NCBI GenBank assembly: GCA_037179335.1
Contig: JAKZHN010000032.1
Span: 310,001 to 374,000 of the forward strand
Reading direction: 5' to 3'
DNA: 64,000 nucleotides
Source: Cyclaneusma minus
Lineage: Eukaryota > Ascomycota > Leotiomycetes > Marthamycetales > Marthamycetaceae
Shown here: positions 32,534 to 42,741 of the stretch, piece by piece
Numbering within the stretch: the stretch's first letter is position 1
Layout of the letters: each line of letters starts with the position of its first letter
The notes under the pieces: generated by a model
Databases searched by the model: none
What the model was told of the DNA's origin: nothing
What the model saw: only the letters and a program-made list of their open reading frames with translations
Translations under genes and position numbers: made by a program

Positions 32534-33916
32534 ATGTCTCCCTCATATCCAAGGCCCGATGAGTCACGTGAGGACTACGTGTACAAATACAAGTACACCC
32601 TCGACCAACTCACGCGTCCCACTCCTATCCCCGGCGTCCCTGACTACAACTCAGAGAACGAGGTCGAATTTGAGAAGACCCATGAGCCCGACGAGTCCGT
32701 TGAGCGCGACGAATCCACCGGCCGCCAGTCTTCGCGCATGCTGTCTGGACGTCTTGGCTACGACACCGCCGATGAAGAAGATGATGCCGAATTCGACAAG
32801 ATATATTGCTCAGGACCGGTTGAACCCTGCGAGCCCATCGAGCGCTACCAGTCCTTGAGCGAAAACTACGGAATGGAGGAAGTGGACAGCTGCGACATTG
32901 CGCTTCCCAGCATCGAGAATGATCGCCATGATCCCAACAGCGGTGACCATTCAATGAGCGAGAATTCCACATGTGATTCTGTCCTTCCAAGCATCGAAGG
33001 CGACGACGACGAGGACTTTGAGAATGGCAGCGTTTGGATGAAGCCAGAATACGCTCGTGGAACCTCCATTTCTACTACTGCCGACGGCGAAGTTATACCT
33101 CACGACTCCTTGCCATCTGAATCCGGAAGATCTGGCGATTCGTACTCTACCGGTAACGAGCCCAATCACTACAACGGCTCCGTCAGGACTGGTTACCAAA
33201 CCAACCTCGACCACCACAACCTCAACGCCAACCAGAGCCGAATGCTTGACAAGTGGCTGCCATGGTTTGAAACCTACAACATCACCATGTCAGAAGCCGG
33301 CACTGCTGCATACGAATCCGCTTACGACGATGCCAAAGCATCTGGCAGCAGCTTCATGGAAGTCAATGGCATCGCCCTCACCATTCCCAAGGATATTATT
33401 GTCGAAGTTGTTCAAGAATGTGGCCGGTTTATGATTGACTTGGTGAAGGAAGGTCAGCGACGTGATTCGAGGGCTCAGTCCAGGTCTCCAAGGAGAGAAA
33501 GTCACTCTGGCCAGCAGCACACTCCCAACTACCCCGACTACTCCCAGGCCTCTAACCGCACTCACGATAACCGCGATCGTCCGTACCGAGTCCGAGACTA
33601 TGACACCAGGTTGAGGTCTCCAATAAGAGAAGACAGGCGCCCTCGCAGCGAGTATACTTCTGAAAATTCCAACAACTCGCAGGGTTCTGGCCGTCATGGC
33701 AACAACCACCATGATTCGTACCAACCACAAAACTATGACACTGAGCCCAGGTCTTGGGTGAGAGAGTCGCGCCCACGCCAGCAGCACACTCCCAACTACC
33801 CCGACTACTCCCAAGGTTCGGGTCGCCGCCGTCGCGACAACCGTTACAATCCGTACAGATTTCCAGACAACGAAGGCTTTGATCCGTGCGGAGATCGGTA
33901 CTCCAGACATTATTGA
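32534..33916 (+). CDS. unnamed RS-tail family protein, member B
   Basis: A single frame of 460 aa from ATG 32534; the frame is open further upstream, but that part is the pyrimidine-rich leader. The first half is acidic and disordered (repeats of DEESVE/DEDFE type). A short ordered patch follows: MLDKWLPWFETYNITMSEAG through TIPKDIIVEVVQECGRFMID, which aligns by eye with the EAYGR helix of members A and C. The last 150 residues are Arg/Ser/Tyr-rich (AQSRSPRRESHSG) and contain an internal duplication of QQHTPNYPDYSQ(A/G)S about 90 residues apart. Likely a nuclear, largely disordered protein; no function assignable. Confidence 0.65.
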   Translation: MSPSYPRPDESREDYVYKYKYTLDQLTRPTPIPGVPDYNSENEVEFEKTHEPDESVERDESTGRQSSRMLSGRLGYDTADEEDDAEFDKIYCSGPVEPCEPIERYQSLSENYGMEEVDSCDIALPSIENDRHDPNSGDHSMSENSTCDSVLPSIEGDDDEDFENGSVWMKPEYARGTSISTTADGEVIPHDSLPSESGRSGDSYSTGNEPNHYNGSVRTGYQTNLDHHNLNANQSRMLDKWLPWFETYNITMSEAGTAAYESAYDDAKASGSSFMEVNGIALTIPKDIIVEVVQECGRFMIDLVKEGQRRDSRAQSRSPRRESHSGQQHTPNYPDYSQASNRTHDNRDRPYRVRDYDTRLRSPIREDRRPRSEYTSENSNNSQGSGRHGNNHHDSYQPQNYDTEPRSWVRESRPRQQHTPNYPDYSQGSGRRRRDNRYNPYRFPDNEGFDPCGDRYSRHY

Positions 33917-34838
33917 ACTTCTCTCACGGCTCACATCTGCTTGATGGCAAGGCCGCGGCCGGATCTCTTTGCACTCTCGATGAGCCTGTCTTCTCACTCG
34001 TCTCTGCCTGATCGCAACTTCCAGACTACACGCTTCTACCGTCCATCGTCTAGGGATACGTTTCCACGTCTGGCTGGCAGCAACACATCGTTCAATTCTC
34101 AAATCGCATCGTATTCATCACATGTACCATCAGTTCCTCATCCCAAGCAAGCGAAACTCAAGAAGAAACAAGGATTTTTCTCATCGGGGTCTGAGAATTC
34201 GGCATTTGGGAGGAGCGTGGATGCATTTGAACGGTCTGGGCGGCGTTGGTCTGGAAGTTGACTGGCTTTTTGTCTGCCGGCGTGGTTGCATGGAAGGCGC
34301 TTATGGGGATTTTCAAGACCGCTTCTTAAATACATGGGTCGTGGGTCTTAGGATGCTGAATGATGCTGGTTGACTAGTCGCCTTGTACTTATCATGCCAT
34401 AGCAAAGAATTCAATTACGTCTCGGACCAAACTCTTTGTGACTCTCAAGTGTGAAATGTGACCCTGTAAATCGTGTTTGGCTTGAAAAATGCCTTCTTAC
34501 TTTGATACTCCCACACCGTAGTCCACGAGAGCGATTTCTTCTCTCTTTATTGAAGTACTCGGCACGTGCGCGTTCACACCTTGTTTCTCAGCCTGATAGC
34601 GCTGGTTCCTGATGCTGCTCCTAAGCACGAGATGTAAAGTAAATCCAGTATTTCGCAACGTCTGGTCGGGACAGATGCTAACTCATTGAGAGGCCATAGA
34701 TGCGAGCTGCACATCCCAGCAGCACCGGAAGCAAGCTGGGTTTGGAGAGCAATCAAGTTTTTCCTTCCTCTAATTCTGTGACCCCATGCGTGACCAGTAT
34801 TGTACAACCACCCCTTCCCACTCCAGACCAACCGATAT
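33917..34838. other. intergenic between convergent genes
   Basis: 922 bp of 3' flank. A 106-codon open stretch starting near 33943 directly follows member B but lacks family likeness; it is probably 3' UTR. Confidence 0.45.
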
Positions 34839-35772
34839 CTATTTTGGTGGTGGTTGGGTCTCCTTGGTATGTGTGTCGCGCTTGAAGTATGTCCACTGGC
34901 CCTCGACTGGCTTCTCCTCGAGATCCTCCCATCTATTTGTAACGTTAGCATAGTTCCACACCGCCGCAGTAAGCCATCTTTCAGCATCCAAACATACACT
35001 TGGTGCTTAGCCATGGTATCGACCAAGCTCAACTCTCCCTTGGCAACCTCAATAACCTCCTCAATCAAGCCCGCACCAATCTTCTCCTCGATTTCTTGAA
35101 TCCTAGTCATCATCGTCAGCACCCCACCCAGCCCTACAAAGCCAGCAAGACATACTGTTCTTTCCTCAAAGCCGGCTCCATCTCCCACTCCATCGCCGAG
35201 TCAGCCGAAGTGAAAGCATAAAACGCCACCTCTTCGTTTCCATTCTCCGTGCTCGGCTCCCACATTTTCGCCCCAGCAACTTCCCCGGTGCTGGTGATCT
35301 TCGTGTCCGCCATCTCACCCTCTCCCTCCCCACGCGGCACAAAAGTCAACATAGTCTTTCCCGTCTCCTCGTCCACTCGCACGTGCGTCTCGGGTCCTGT
35401 GATCGTGCCACCCTCACTCGGCGCCTTGGCAAGACCGCCCCACGCCTCCGGCGCAAATCGCAGGATGTTGATCTTGTCCTTCCCGCCCGCCTCAGCAATC
35501 TGCTTCTCAGCGCGCTGTTTCCATTCCGCGTAGCCGTCTGGCTTGGTCGCTTCGATGATGGCGAGGCGGTGCTTGGTGAGGGCTTCGGTGGATTGGCGGT
35601 ACAGGGAGGTTTCGGGGAGGGCGGAGAGCTTGGAGAGGGTGGTGTTGTAGAGGTGGATGAGGGTGGTACGGGGAGTTGGGTGGGTGAGGAGACCTGCGAG
35701 GCCGGTTGGGGCGCTGGGTTCGAGGAATCGCGATGGTTTGGCGACGGCCAGGAGGCGGAGTGAGGAGCGCAT
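34839..35772 (-). CDS. NADH dehydrogenase (complex I) NDUFA5/29.9-kDa subunit
   Basis: Three exons, 35156-35772, 34998-35102 and 34839-34932, join for 271 aa. The start at 35772 gives a basic mitochondrial presequence (MRSSLRLLAVAKPSRFL). The NDUFA5 family core follows: TGLAGLLTHPTPRTTLIHLY, then SLYRQSTEALTKHRL. The second exon encodes EIEEKIGAGLIEEVIEVAKG and the third WEDLEEKPVEGQWTYFKRD. The protein belongs to the matrix arm of respiratory complex I. The extra length over animal NDUFA5 matches the fungal 29.9-kDa form. Confidence 0.93.
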
Positions 35773-36665
35773 TGTGTGCAGGGACGCCAATGGCTTGTGG
35801 TTGTGGATTTGAGGTTGGTCGAGTGGTGACGTTGGGGAGAGCTTCGAGCTGCCGCTGCCGTCGCACCGCCTCGGATTCGGCTAAGCCCCGTGCAGCCAAT
35901 GAGGGGCCACGCATTTGATCCATCAAGCTATTTTATATAACTGCACTGCAAAACATCCACCGACCAATGAGTGGAATGTTGAGATGTCCAAATGATCAGA
36001 AATAATTGAAGTAATTCGAAGGCATCAATAAATTGTTAACCAAGAGTAAATTATGCGAACATACCTACGAATGAATACTTGGAAGAATCTAACAACCATT
36101 GACCGACCACATGTCTCCTAGTACCATAAACAAGATTCAAGAACGAGAAAAAGATTTAAAAGATTCAGACGACTTTCTAGAAACTCGTCCAATGATTAGA
36201 GACCAGTTTAAGTACCATTAACTTGATGATTGGTGATTTCAACTCTCAACGTTAGCTGAGGACCTCTATGTCAGGGATAGTCAGACAGACCACGAGGCTA
36301 GTAGTATATCCGACCGCATCTAAATCTTAGAATTCCTACTCAGGTCTTGTATTCTGTTATCGCCCGTTATATTAGTAGACGCCTTCATTCTGCATTTATG
36401 AAAGAAATTCGTCGATGCCAAGTTGTGATGGAATCCGAGGACCATTACGAAGCATTTGATTTGTCTACCTGCTGCGTTGGTGACGGGCCTGCTGATTTGG
36501 ATTTTATATTTGCAAAGCACTAGCAACATCCACCTTTCTCCAGTTCTTTCTTTCCTTCCGCCGTGCAGGACGAGTTAGAAACCCAGCAAAACCACAATCC
36601 CCAAAAGGTGGGGAGGGGAAGGAATGTCGGTGCCCCACACGCCCCCAAAACTAAAAAGTGAATTT
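35773..36665. other. intergenic, AT-rich, no gene seen
   Basis: About 900 bp, moderately AT-rich between 35980 and 36540, between the complex I gene promoter and the tRNA. Confidence 0.5.
36653..36657 (-). terminator. RNA polymerase III terminator of tRNA-Ile
   Basis: A run of five T on the minus strand lies 8 bp after the tRNA 3' end, the standard pol III stop signal. Confidence 0.7.
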
Positions 36666-36762
36666 GGTCACTACGAGGGTCGAACTCGCGACCTTGGCGT
36701 TACCCAGGCATTGTGAAATACCCATATTAGCACCACGCTCTAACCAACTGAGCTAAGCGACC
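36666..36762 (-). tRNA. tRNA-Ile(AAU) with 24-bp intron
   Basis: The mature form closes fully as 73 nt: acceptor GGTCGCT/AGTGACC, D arm GCTCAGTTGGTTAGAGC, anticodon stem TGGTG/CGCCA with loop CTAATAA (anticodon AAT), and T arm GCGAG TTCGACC CTCGT. A 24-bp intron sits at 36701-36724, between positions 37 and 38 of the mature molecule, the standard location. A pol III T5 terminator follows. Confidence 0.93.
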
Positions 36763-37848
36763 ATTGATTGATAGAAGTTGGTTCGAAATTTGCAAACTTC
36801 ACGGGCGTGGAGCAGCTCTCCATGACAATGCTGTCATGTGTTTTCTGTCGCGCGCTTTCGCGAGGCGAAAAGATTGCACCTCCTGCTTACCCAAACAACG
36901 ACAATTGTGCCTAGCAGTTCAGCCCGCCTCCCACTGGTTTTCTTCCTCAAACAATGCAGGTTGGTCGGTATCAAAGGACAAAGGTATGTTAATTTGCTGT
37001 TCTCGTGATGGACAAGTCTGCAAAATGTCAGCACGTTGTGTCTGTGGAAGGATGTGTCGGGTTCATAAGGATTTGCCTTTCTATCACCCAGGTTCTCACG
37101 AGTCTTCCAATCTTGGGGCATTTTAATGAGATACAGAAGATGGCAGTTCTTTGAGAGAAAGAAATTGCCCTACCCTACTCAGAAAAGGTTGTCATGAAGC
37201 AAGGGCTTCTGGTCAATGCCAGGTCAGAGCCGCACCCAATTTTCAACATAGCGACGTGGAAGTCCGCGGAGAATGTTCTGATGTGCAGGCAAATTGGAAG
37301 TCATTGTCTCCTTCACAAGCTAACAATACGAAGCTATATCGTGAGTGCATTTTCTCAGGCATGATCTTTGCTGAGTCTGATTGCAGCAATGTCACTTATC
37401 AGAAGGCCGAGGAACATAGTATTGTATGACAGATAATTGTACAAGCCGACCTAAGAATATACGCATTCGAGGTGCTGCAATAAGAGACATGAATGTTCTG
37501 ATCACGTGTTATCCGGCCCACGTGCGGCTAGTAGCATGCCTCTATAGGTGTCCAACCGTGCACTGCTGCCACCAGGCGGTGGCCCTAACTCTGGCTAAAG
37601 CCAAGCCCGGGAATAGCTTCATAAGGGAGCTTCTCTCGGAGCTCCCTTTCCTCTTTAGACCACATCAAAGCTATCCACATGACGGAATAGCGTGTTCTCA
37701 ACCCACCTCTCCAGCGCGCGAGTCTCCCGTCTTCCATTCTCACCTGTTCACAAGGTCCTGTGAAGCAAGGCTTGACTCGATTCAAGTCCGACTTCGCTTC
37801 TGCGTCACACCCCACTCGAACTTTGTGGTGTTCTTTCCAACCTAAAAT
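36763..37848. other. intergenic, no gene seen
   Basis: 1.1 kb between the tRNA and the fourth BTB-like gene. A short imperfect hairpin (AGCTTCATAAGGGAGCTTCTC area, 37615-37640) is the only structure noticed. Confidence 0.45.
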
Positions 37849-38589
37849 ATGGCGTTGAATCTGCTTGACAATGCCGCTCGTCAGCGTGTCATGGCAGCGT
37901 AAGTTGAGGCCAAAGTAGATACCTGGCACCCGCTGACTCTCCACTTCTGCAGCCATCACAAGTCCCCCACTCTTGAGTTGACAACGAATCGAAATACCCC
38001 ACCGTCCATCACTGCTCCGCTAGCTCTGATTCTCGAGCTTTCAGGAAGAATCAAGGACGTCTACGAAGGCCAGTACGGAGCCCAACTCGGGCTGAGGACT
38101 CTCAAATGGGAGGATATCTTCTTTGCAGAGCCCGTCTGGGCCACGCGCGTTCGTCCCTGGAACAAGTCAACTTGGAGATGCCTCGGCGTTTTCATGTATT
38201 GGATGAATACCGGAAGAATTGATTGGTTTGACCACGGCATCAACCTCGGCCCCCTTTGGTTCTTCGGTCGCGACATGAAGTCACCTGTCTTCCAAAACAG
38301 TGTGATGGCGTCCTACTTCAGCCTCAATCCAAGTATCAACTATTACGATCTCAACTTCATCTTGGCTGCGAGCGAAGATCACGAGGACTATGCCGACGAT
38401 GAGTTGCCTGTCGATCACAAGCTCGAGTTCAAGAGGGAGAAGGGTATTGGTTACTTGGAAGGAAATGACTACAAGCTCCTCAACTACTTGATGCATTGGG
38501 CTGTCTTCAAAAGGTCAGAACATCGTTGTTGGCTCGATGCCATGGATGGCGGCGGTACCCTGGCGACTATGATGGCAACTGCTACATAG
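37849..38589 (+). CDS. BTB/POZ-like protein, paralog 4, ending at an internal TAG
   Basis: Exons 37849-37898 and 37953-38589 give 228 aa (start MALNLLDNAARQRVMAAHH). The core is recognisable: APLALILELSGRIKD, then LGVFMYWMNTGRIDW, then FGRDMKSPVFQNSVM, then CWLDAMDGGGTLATMMATA. It matches the other three copies up to the GGG-LA motif. The frame then meets TAG at 38587-38589, directly before the part that aligns with APW....(R/K)Y(L/I). The same frame continues open for another 102 codons (next feature), so the protein is probably truncated relative to its ancestor. Function not assignable. Confidence 0.65.
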
Positions 38590-38898
38590 AAAGCGGCCCA
38601 GAAAGGCAAGAATGAGAAGGCTCCTTCGGATGAGGCTAATCTTTACAAATACCTCATTTCTGCCAATCGTGTCACGCCTTTCGATTTCGAGGAAAAGAAG
38701 AAGAAAGCGGAAAGAGTAGAGGCACGCAAGCAGGAGGAAGCACGCAAGCAGAAAGAGGCCGATAAGCAAAGGGTTCGAAGGGAGACGGCGGCTCAGGCGG
38801 AAAGGGAATATCAGGAGAGAAGACAGGCGCAGAAGAACCATCAAGGCAAGAGTGAGGCCCAGAAGATGTGGGAGCGCAAGCAAAGATTTGGGTCATAG
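38590..38898 (+). pseudogene. in-frame extension of paralog 4 beyond the TAG
   Basis: 102 codons open in the same frame as paralog 4, ending at a second TAG (38896-38898). The start aligns with the family C-terminal module (KAPSDEANLYKYLISAN versus MAPWADEKRHRYILAKG). The rest is a Lys/Arg/Glu/Gln-rich predicted coiled coil (EARKQEEARKQKEADKQR). Conservation of the module across the stop shows this is former or conditionally translated coding sequence. The TAG could have come from CAG by one C-to-T change. Confidence 0.7.
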
Positions 38899-40704
38899 AC
38901 GCTGGTCCTGTGGTTTCCTGGAAGAGTTCAGCGCTTTAGATGCTTGACTGGAGTCTTCCGCCATGAGACATCGGGCTTGGTGATCATGGGTGCTAGCTGC
39001 GCAGATGAGAGGCTTCAGCTAGCTATGGCATACAATGTGAGATCAATGAGATCCATGAAAGCAAGAGCTCCTCTCGTGAACATGCCCCATAGGTATGATG
39101 TGTAACTTCTCGAACGTGTGAAATTTCTCGATGGTGTCAGCTGAAGGCCCTGTATACGTGCTCAGAAAACGACACCCTATTTCGTCTAAACTACAAATCA
39201 AATCTTCAACAATCTTTGGATATCTACCACTCGTCTTTCTAGGATCTAGGAAGTGCAGCTCTAAGAAACTGACCCTTGAAATGAGATTCTTCTGACCGCC
39301 AGATGCTTCCACAAGATACTCAAAGTTCGGCGTTCTGGATTGTTCGTGTGTTTAGACAAAGCAACCCAGTCCACAATGGCTTCCGGAAAAGACGATTGTT
39401 CTCAGAAGCCAACTGCCCATCACCGACTTGCCTTTCAACCAACCACTGGGCGATATTGTAGTGTGAGCGTTGGGCTACGTTTTGAAAGGATTTCAAAAGC
39501 TAGCCGAAACTGTAAACAGCAAAATGTAACACAACGGTTAAAACTTACTGTGGCGCAGATAGCGCGGATCGAAATTGAAGTGCCCAACAAGAAACCTCAT
39601 ACGTGAGAGCTGAACGAAAAATGGTATCCGACTGCAAGGCCGGTAGTTATATCCACCAATGGGAGGATGTATTGGAAACAGTAATGAACCGCAGAACCTA
39701 GAGCAGGCCTCAGCAATGGCAAATAAGTGCCCGACAGGGAAGCTCTGGCTTGACTAGCGAATAGAACCTCTCATGTCGTTGCGTGGACGAGGACAGTAAC
39801 GAGGACGGTATAAAGGTGCATTATTGCTTATCGACAGCGTCTCGTTCAACCTCTGAACCCAGAACCGCTGAAGTTTCCCACTCTTCGGATCTCTCTTCGT
39901 GTGTCCATCAAAAAGTTTACCACCATCTCTTAGCTACCATTACAGCGTCAGAGCTGACTGTCAACGTCGTCCCTAATTCAGATCAAGGCCTTCCCGGCTC
40001 TAGGAAAACAAACAACTCCATGAAATAAATGTTCGAAGCTTCACCTCGACTGCCGCAGAGAATCGCTTTGGTGATGTGACGGGCTGCTGGCTATGACAAG
40101 GCTCGGAAGGGGACTCGATCAAAGGTGACGACGGCTTTTTGGATGACGAGACAGCGGCCGGTGTCGTTGCTAGAGCTGGATGACTCGCCACTCGCCGGTG
40201 GTTGAAGAATCGAAGCTCGATTCCGGGAGGCTGCGCGAGTGGGTAGACTGCTTCAAGGGAGTACGCTGAAGGGCAGAAGACTCACTGCGAGCTGCGGGGC
40301 GCACTGCCTTCACTGGCATGACGTTGAAGCGGTGCAGCTCAGATGCTACACATGCGCAGAGGAAGAAAGAAGGCTGGCGGGGGCGGTTTGTGAAGTTGAT
40401 ATTGGAGAATAGCGCACCTTTAAGGCTAGGGATTAGCTTCGCCTATCAGAGTAGTCGACGAAGCTATTCGAAACGTTGGGTGAGCTCGGCCGGTAACGTT
40501 ACCAAGCCGGAAAAAAAGAAGACGAAAAGTGAGAATGGCAGAAATGAGGCAGCTGGGAATCGAACCCTAGCTGTATGTCGCCATATTCATGGTCACCCAC
40601 TTGGTCAGAATGACCTGCGCTGCGCGTTCCACTCACGTATTGAACATTCCGACATACCTCTAAGACTCTAGACCAAGTGCTAATTGCTATTATACCTTAA
40701 AATA
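38899..40704. other. intergenic with one tRNA-derived repeat
   Basis: 1.8 kb with no supportable gene. The only structured element is the A/B-box element annotated near 40500-40640. Confidence 0.45.
40500..40640 (-). mobile_element. SINE-like tRNA-derived element
   Basis: On the minus strand, an A box TGACCAAGTGGG is followed by a B box GGGTTCGATTCCC (about 40555-40567) and then a T-rich stretch near 40508-40520. The acceptor stem of a genuine tRNA cannot be closed. The arrangement resembles the element at 25797. Boundaries are approximate. Confidence 0.45.
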
Positions 40705-41990
40705 TCATACATAGTCTGACCCCCTATCTTGACCTCTCTCCTCGCTGCTAATATCACTTGTCCGATGTCTCGGAAAGCCGACAGACTGCTCATCAAGCTG
40801 AACCCAATCATCCGGATTCCTCCACGACATCCTGGCCACTGAAATCGAATTCCTGCTCTTTTCACCCGAATGCTGCTGCCCTCCGGACTTCGAACTCCTA
40901 CTCTTATTGAACATTTGACTGCCATACGACCGCAGCTTACCAAAGAAACCAGTTTCTGGAATCAAGGGTTTATAAAGCGGTGCACAGCAACATATCACGC
41001 TGCAAGTCTGTTGAACTGACGCCCAGATCGGATCAAGCAGCTCGACTTTAGACGAACTGATAGCGCCAAAGCCATCAGCAATCTTCACGAACCCGAGAAT
41101 ACCCGCTCTGCCCCCGAATCAGCACAACTCTCTTACTCATAAGACATTCAGTGGCAAGAGTAAGTACTTACAAACCACCAACGGCAAAGATAGCAAACAG
41201 CTTCAGCTTCGAGGCAAGATCAATCCTCAACGTCTGCACCATCCAAATCGCCAGCGCAATAAGCGCAAAATCCACAGCCGAGTTCGGCGTCTCGCCCGCA
41301 GCAAGGAAATCTTGGCTGTTGATGCAATGGCCTGCCAGTGTGGGAGTCCAAAGCTTGCGTACGGGTGTGCATTCGAAGATGTGGGCGAAGAAGGTGGCGA
41401 TGGACCAGAGTGTTTGGAATATGCCGAGAAACCAGATACAGTAGACGAACTGCTGGTTGACGAAGAAGACGCGGTAGTAGAGGGAAAGGATACTGAGCTT
41501 TGCCCAGAGCTGTTGGAGGCAGAATTGAGGGCCCATGGAATATCCAGCCTGTTGGGGATGGCGGATCAGCGAGAAGTTTGCAAGTCTTTGCTTATGGTGA
41601 GTGCGTACCTTTTTTATCTTGACAGTTTGTTCAGATGTCAATTGTGTGGTGCTTGTTCCATTCATCACGCTTAATACTGGGGATAGTATCGTCAGTATTG
41701 GAATCAACAAGCACCGTGTACGCAGATGATCCAGGAAAAGTGTCACGGACGGTAGCAGGAACTTTCAACTTACGATATATGAGCGGTATCACATACAAGA
41801 TGAACCAGAAAGTAGCCAAAACACTGAACCAGTCTTCCCAGCTGGGCCTTCGTTTCACCCGACGTATAGCTACAAAACGCAGCGCAGTGGCCGTGATGGA
41901 CAGTGCCACTCCCACAACTGCTATAACAAAACATGTCTCCTGCAAATAGTCGTTGGAGATGTTGAACCCCATCTTAGCATCAAATTGCAA
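40705..41990 (-). CDS. fungal rhodopsin-domain integral membrane protein (SAT4-like), second copy
   Basis: Four exons, 41774-41990, 41609-41676, 41172-41548 and 40705-41107, are consistent in phase and give 354 aa. The family order is visible: first helix VIAVVGVALSITATALRFVA, RRPSWEDWFSVLATFWFILY, then LQQLWAKLSILSLYYRVFF, then IFECTPVRKLWTPTLAGHCI, then DFALIALAIWMVQTLRIDLASKLKLFAIFAVGG. A cytoplasmic Ser/Arg-rich tail of about 80 residues follows the last helix. Function of the family (PF20684) is unknown. This copy is intact, unlike the weaker model at 6050. A start at the second Met (MGFNISND) is also possible. It lies about 3.9 kb from the polyketide synthase, too far to assume membership of that cluster. 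Confidence 0.85.
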
Positions 41991-42741
41991 GGAAAAGACC
42001 AGAAGATTGTCAGTAGTAGGTGTCGTTCAAGAATCAGAATGCCGGGTCGTCTGACGGCACTGTAGAAGGAGAAGATTGGGACTCGAGACTCGATAGACGC
42101 TGGGAATTGGACCTGTCTTCCCGTGTCCCAGGACCAGCATAACGGCATTACCCGCAGAGCTTAACTAATAGTTCATGCTCCTCAGCTACTATTATCCGAA
42201 GCATGCTTGCCTCTCAGCTATGTCGAAAACTTGTTGCCGCCGGTACTTTGAGCTCATGCGTGAACTACCGGCGTATGTAAGCTGGCTCAGGAGGGCTGTG
42301 TACATTCTGCCTAAAGTGGAGAGGTTGGTTCCGAATGGACGCAAATTTCAGCTCTGTCTGCACTGGAGAAACCCGCGCTCTATACGAAAACTTCAATTGG
42401 ACCCCACGAGGTCGCCATGGTTCATGAAGGCGATCCCTCAGTGCGTATCAGATGTGACGACTAAAGTGTTGGAAAAAGAAATGCTAGCCGACGCCGCCCC
42501 CAAGGCTGTTCCGGGATTTGTTGGATTGGCCACTCGGGCTGACCCATAGGGCAGAATAACGCTAGCACACACTAAAGACGATCACACTTGAACATAGTAC
42601 ACCCGTTCTGGAAACAAGACTCCGAGAATAGCGGGTTCGCGAATATTCACCCCACATGCTCGCAATCATGACATTTGGACCCCAAAGATCAGCGCACGCC
42701 CAGACAATAGTGGATCAGCACCGCGAATCGGTCAAGGATAC
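41991..42741. other. intergenic, no gene assigned
   Basis: Contains a 124-codon open stretch (42175-42549, plus strand) with no family likeness; not called. It ends at the outer inverted repeat of the transposon at 42742. Confidence 0.4.

Noticed and set aside
33943..34261. 106-codon open stretch right after RS-tail member B
   Set aside because: It starts 27 bp after the stop of member B and has no family likeness; probably 3' UTR. A second exon set of the same gene could not be built.
40555..40640. Possible tRNA gene on the minus strand
   Set aside because: A and B boxes are present, but no acceptor stem or anticodon stem can be closed. Annotated as SINE-like instead.
42175..42549. 124-codon open stretch on the plus strand
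   Set aside because: Composition is unremarkable, no family likeness, no splice partners found nearby, and no support from neighbouring genes.
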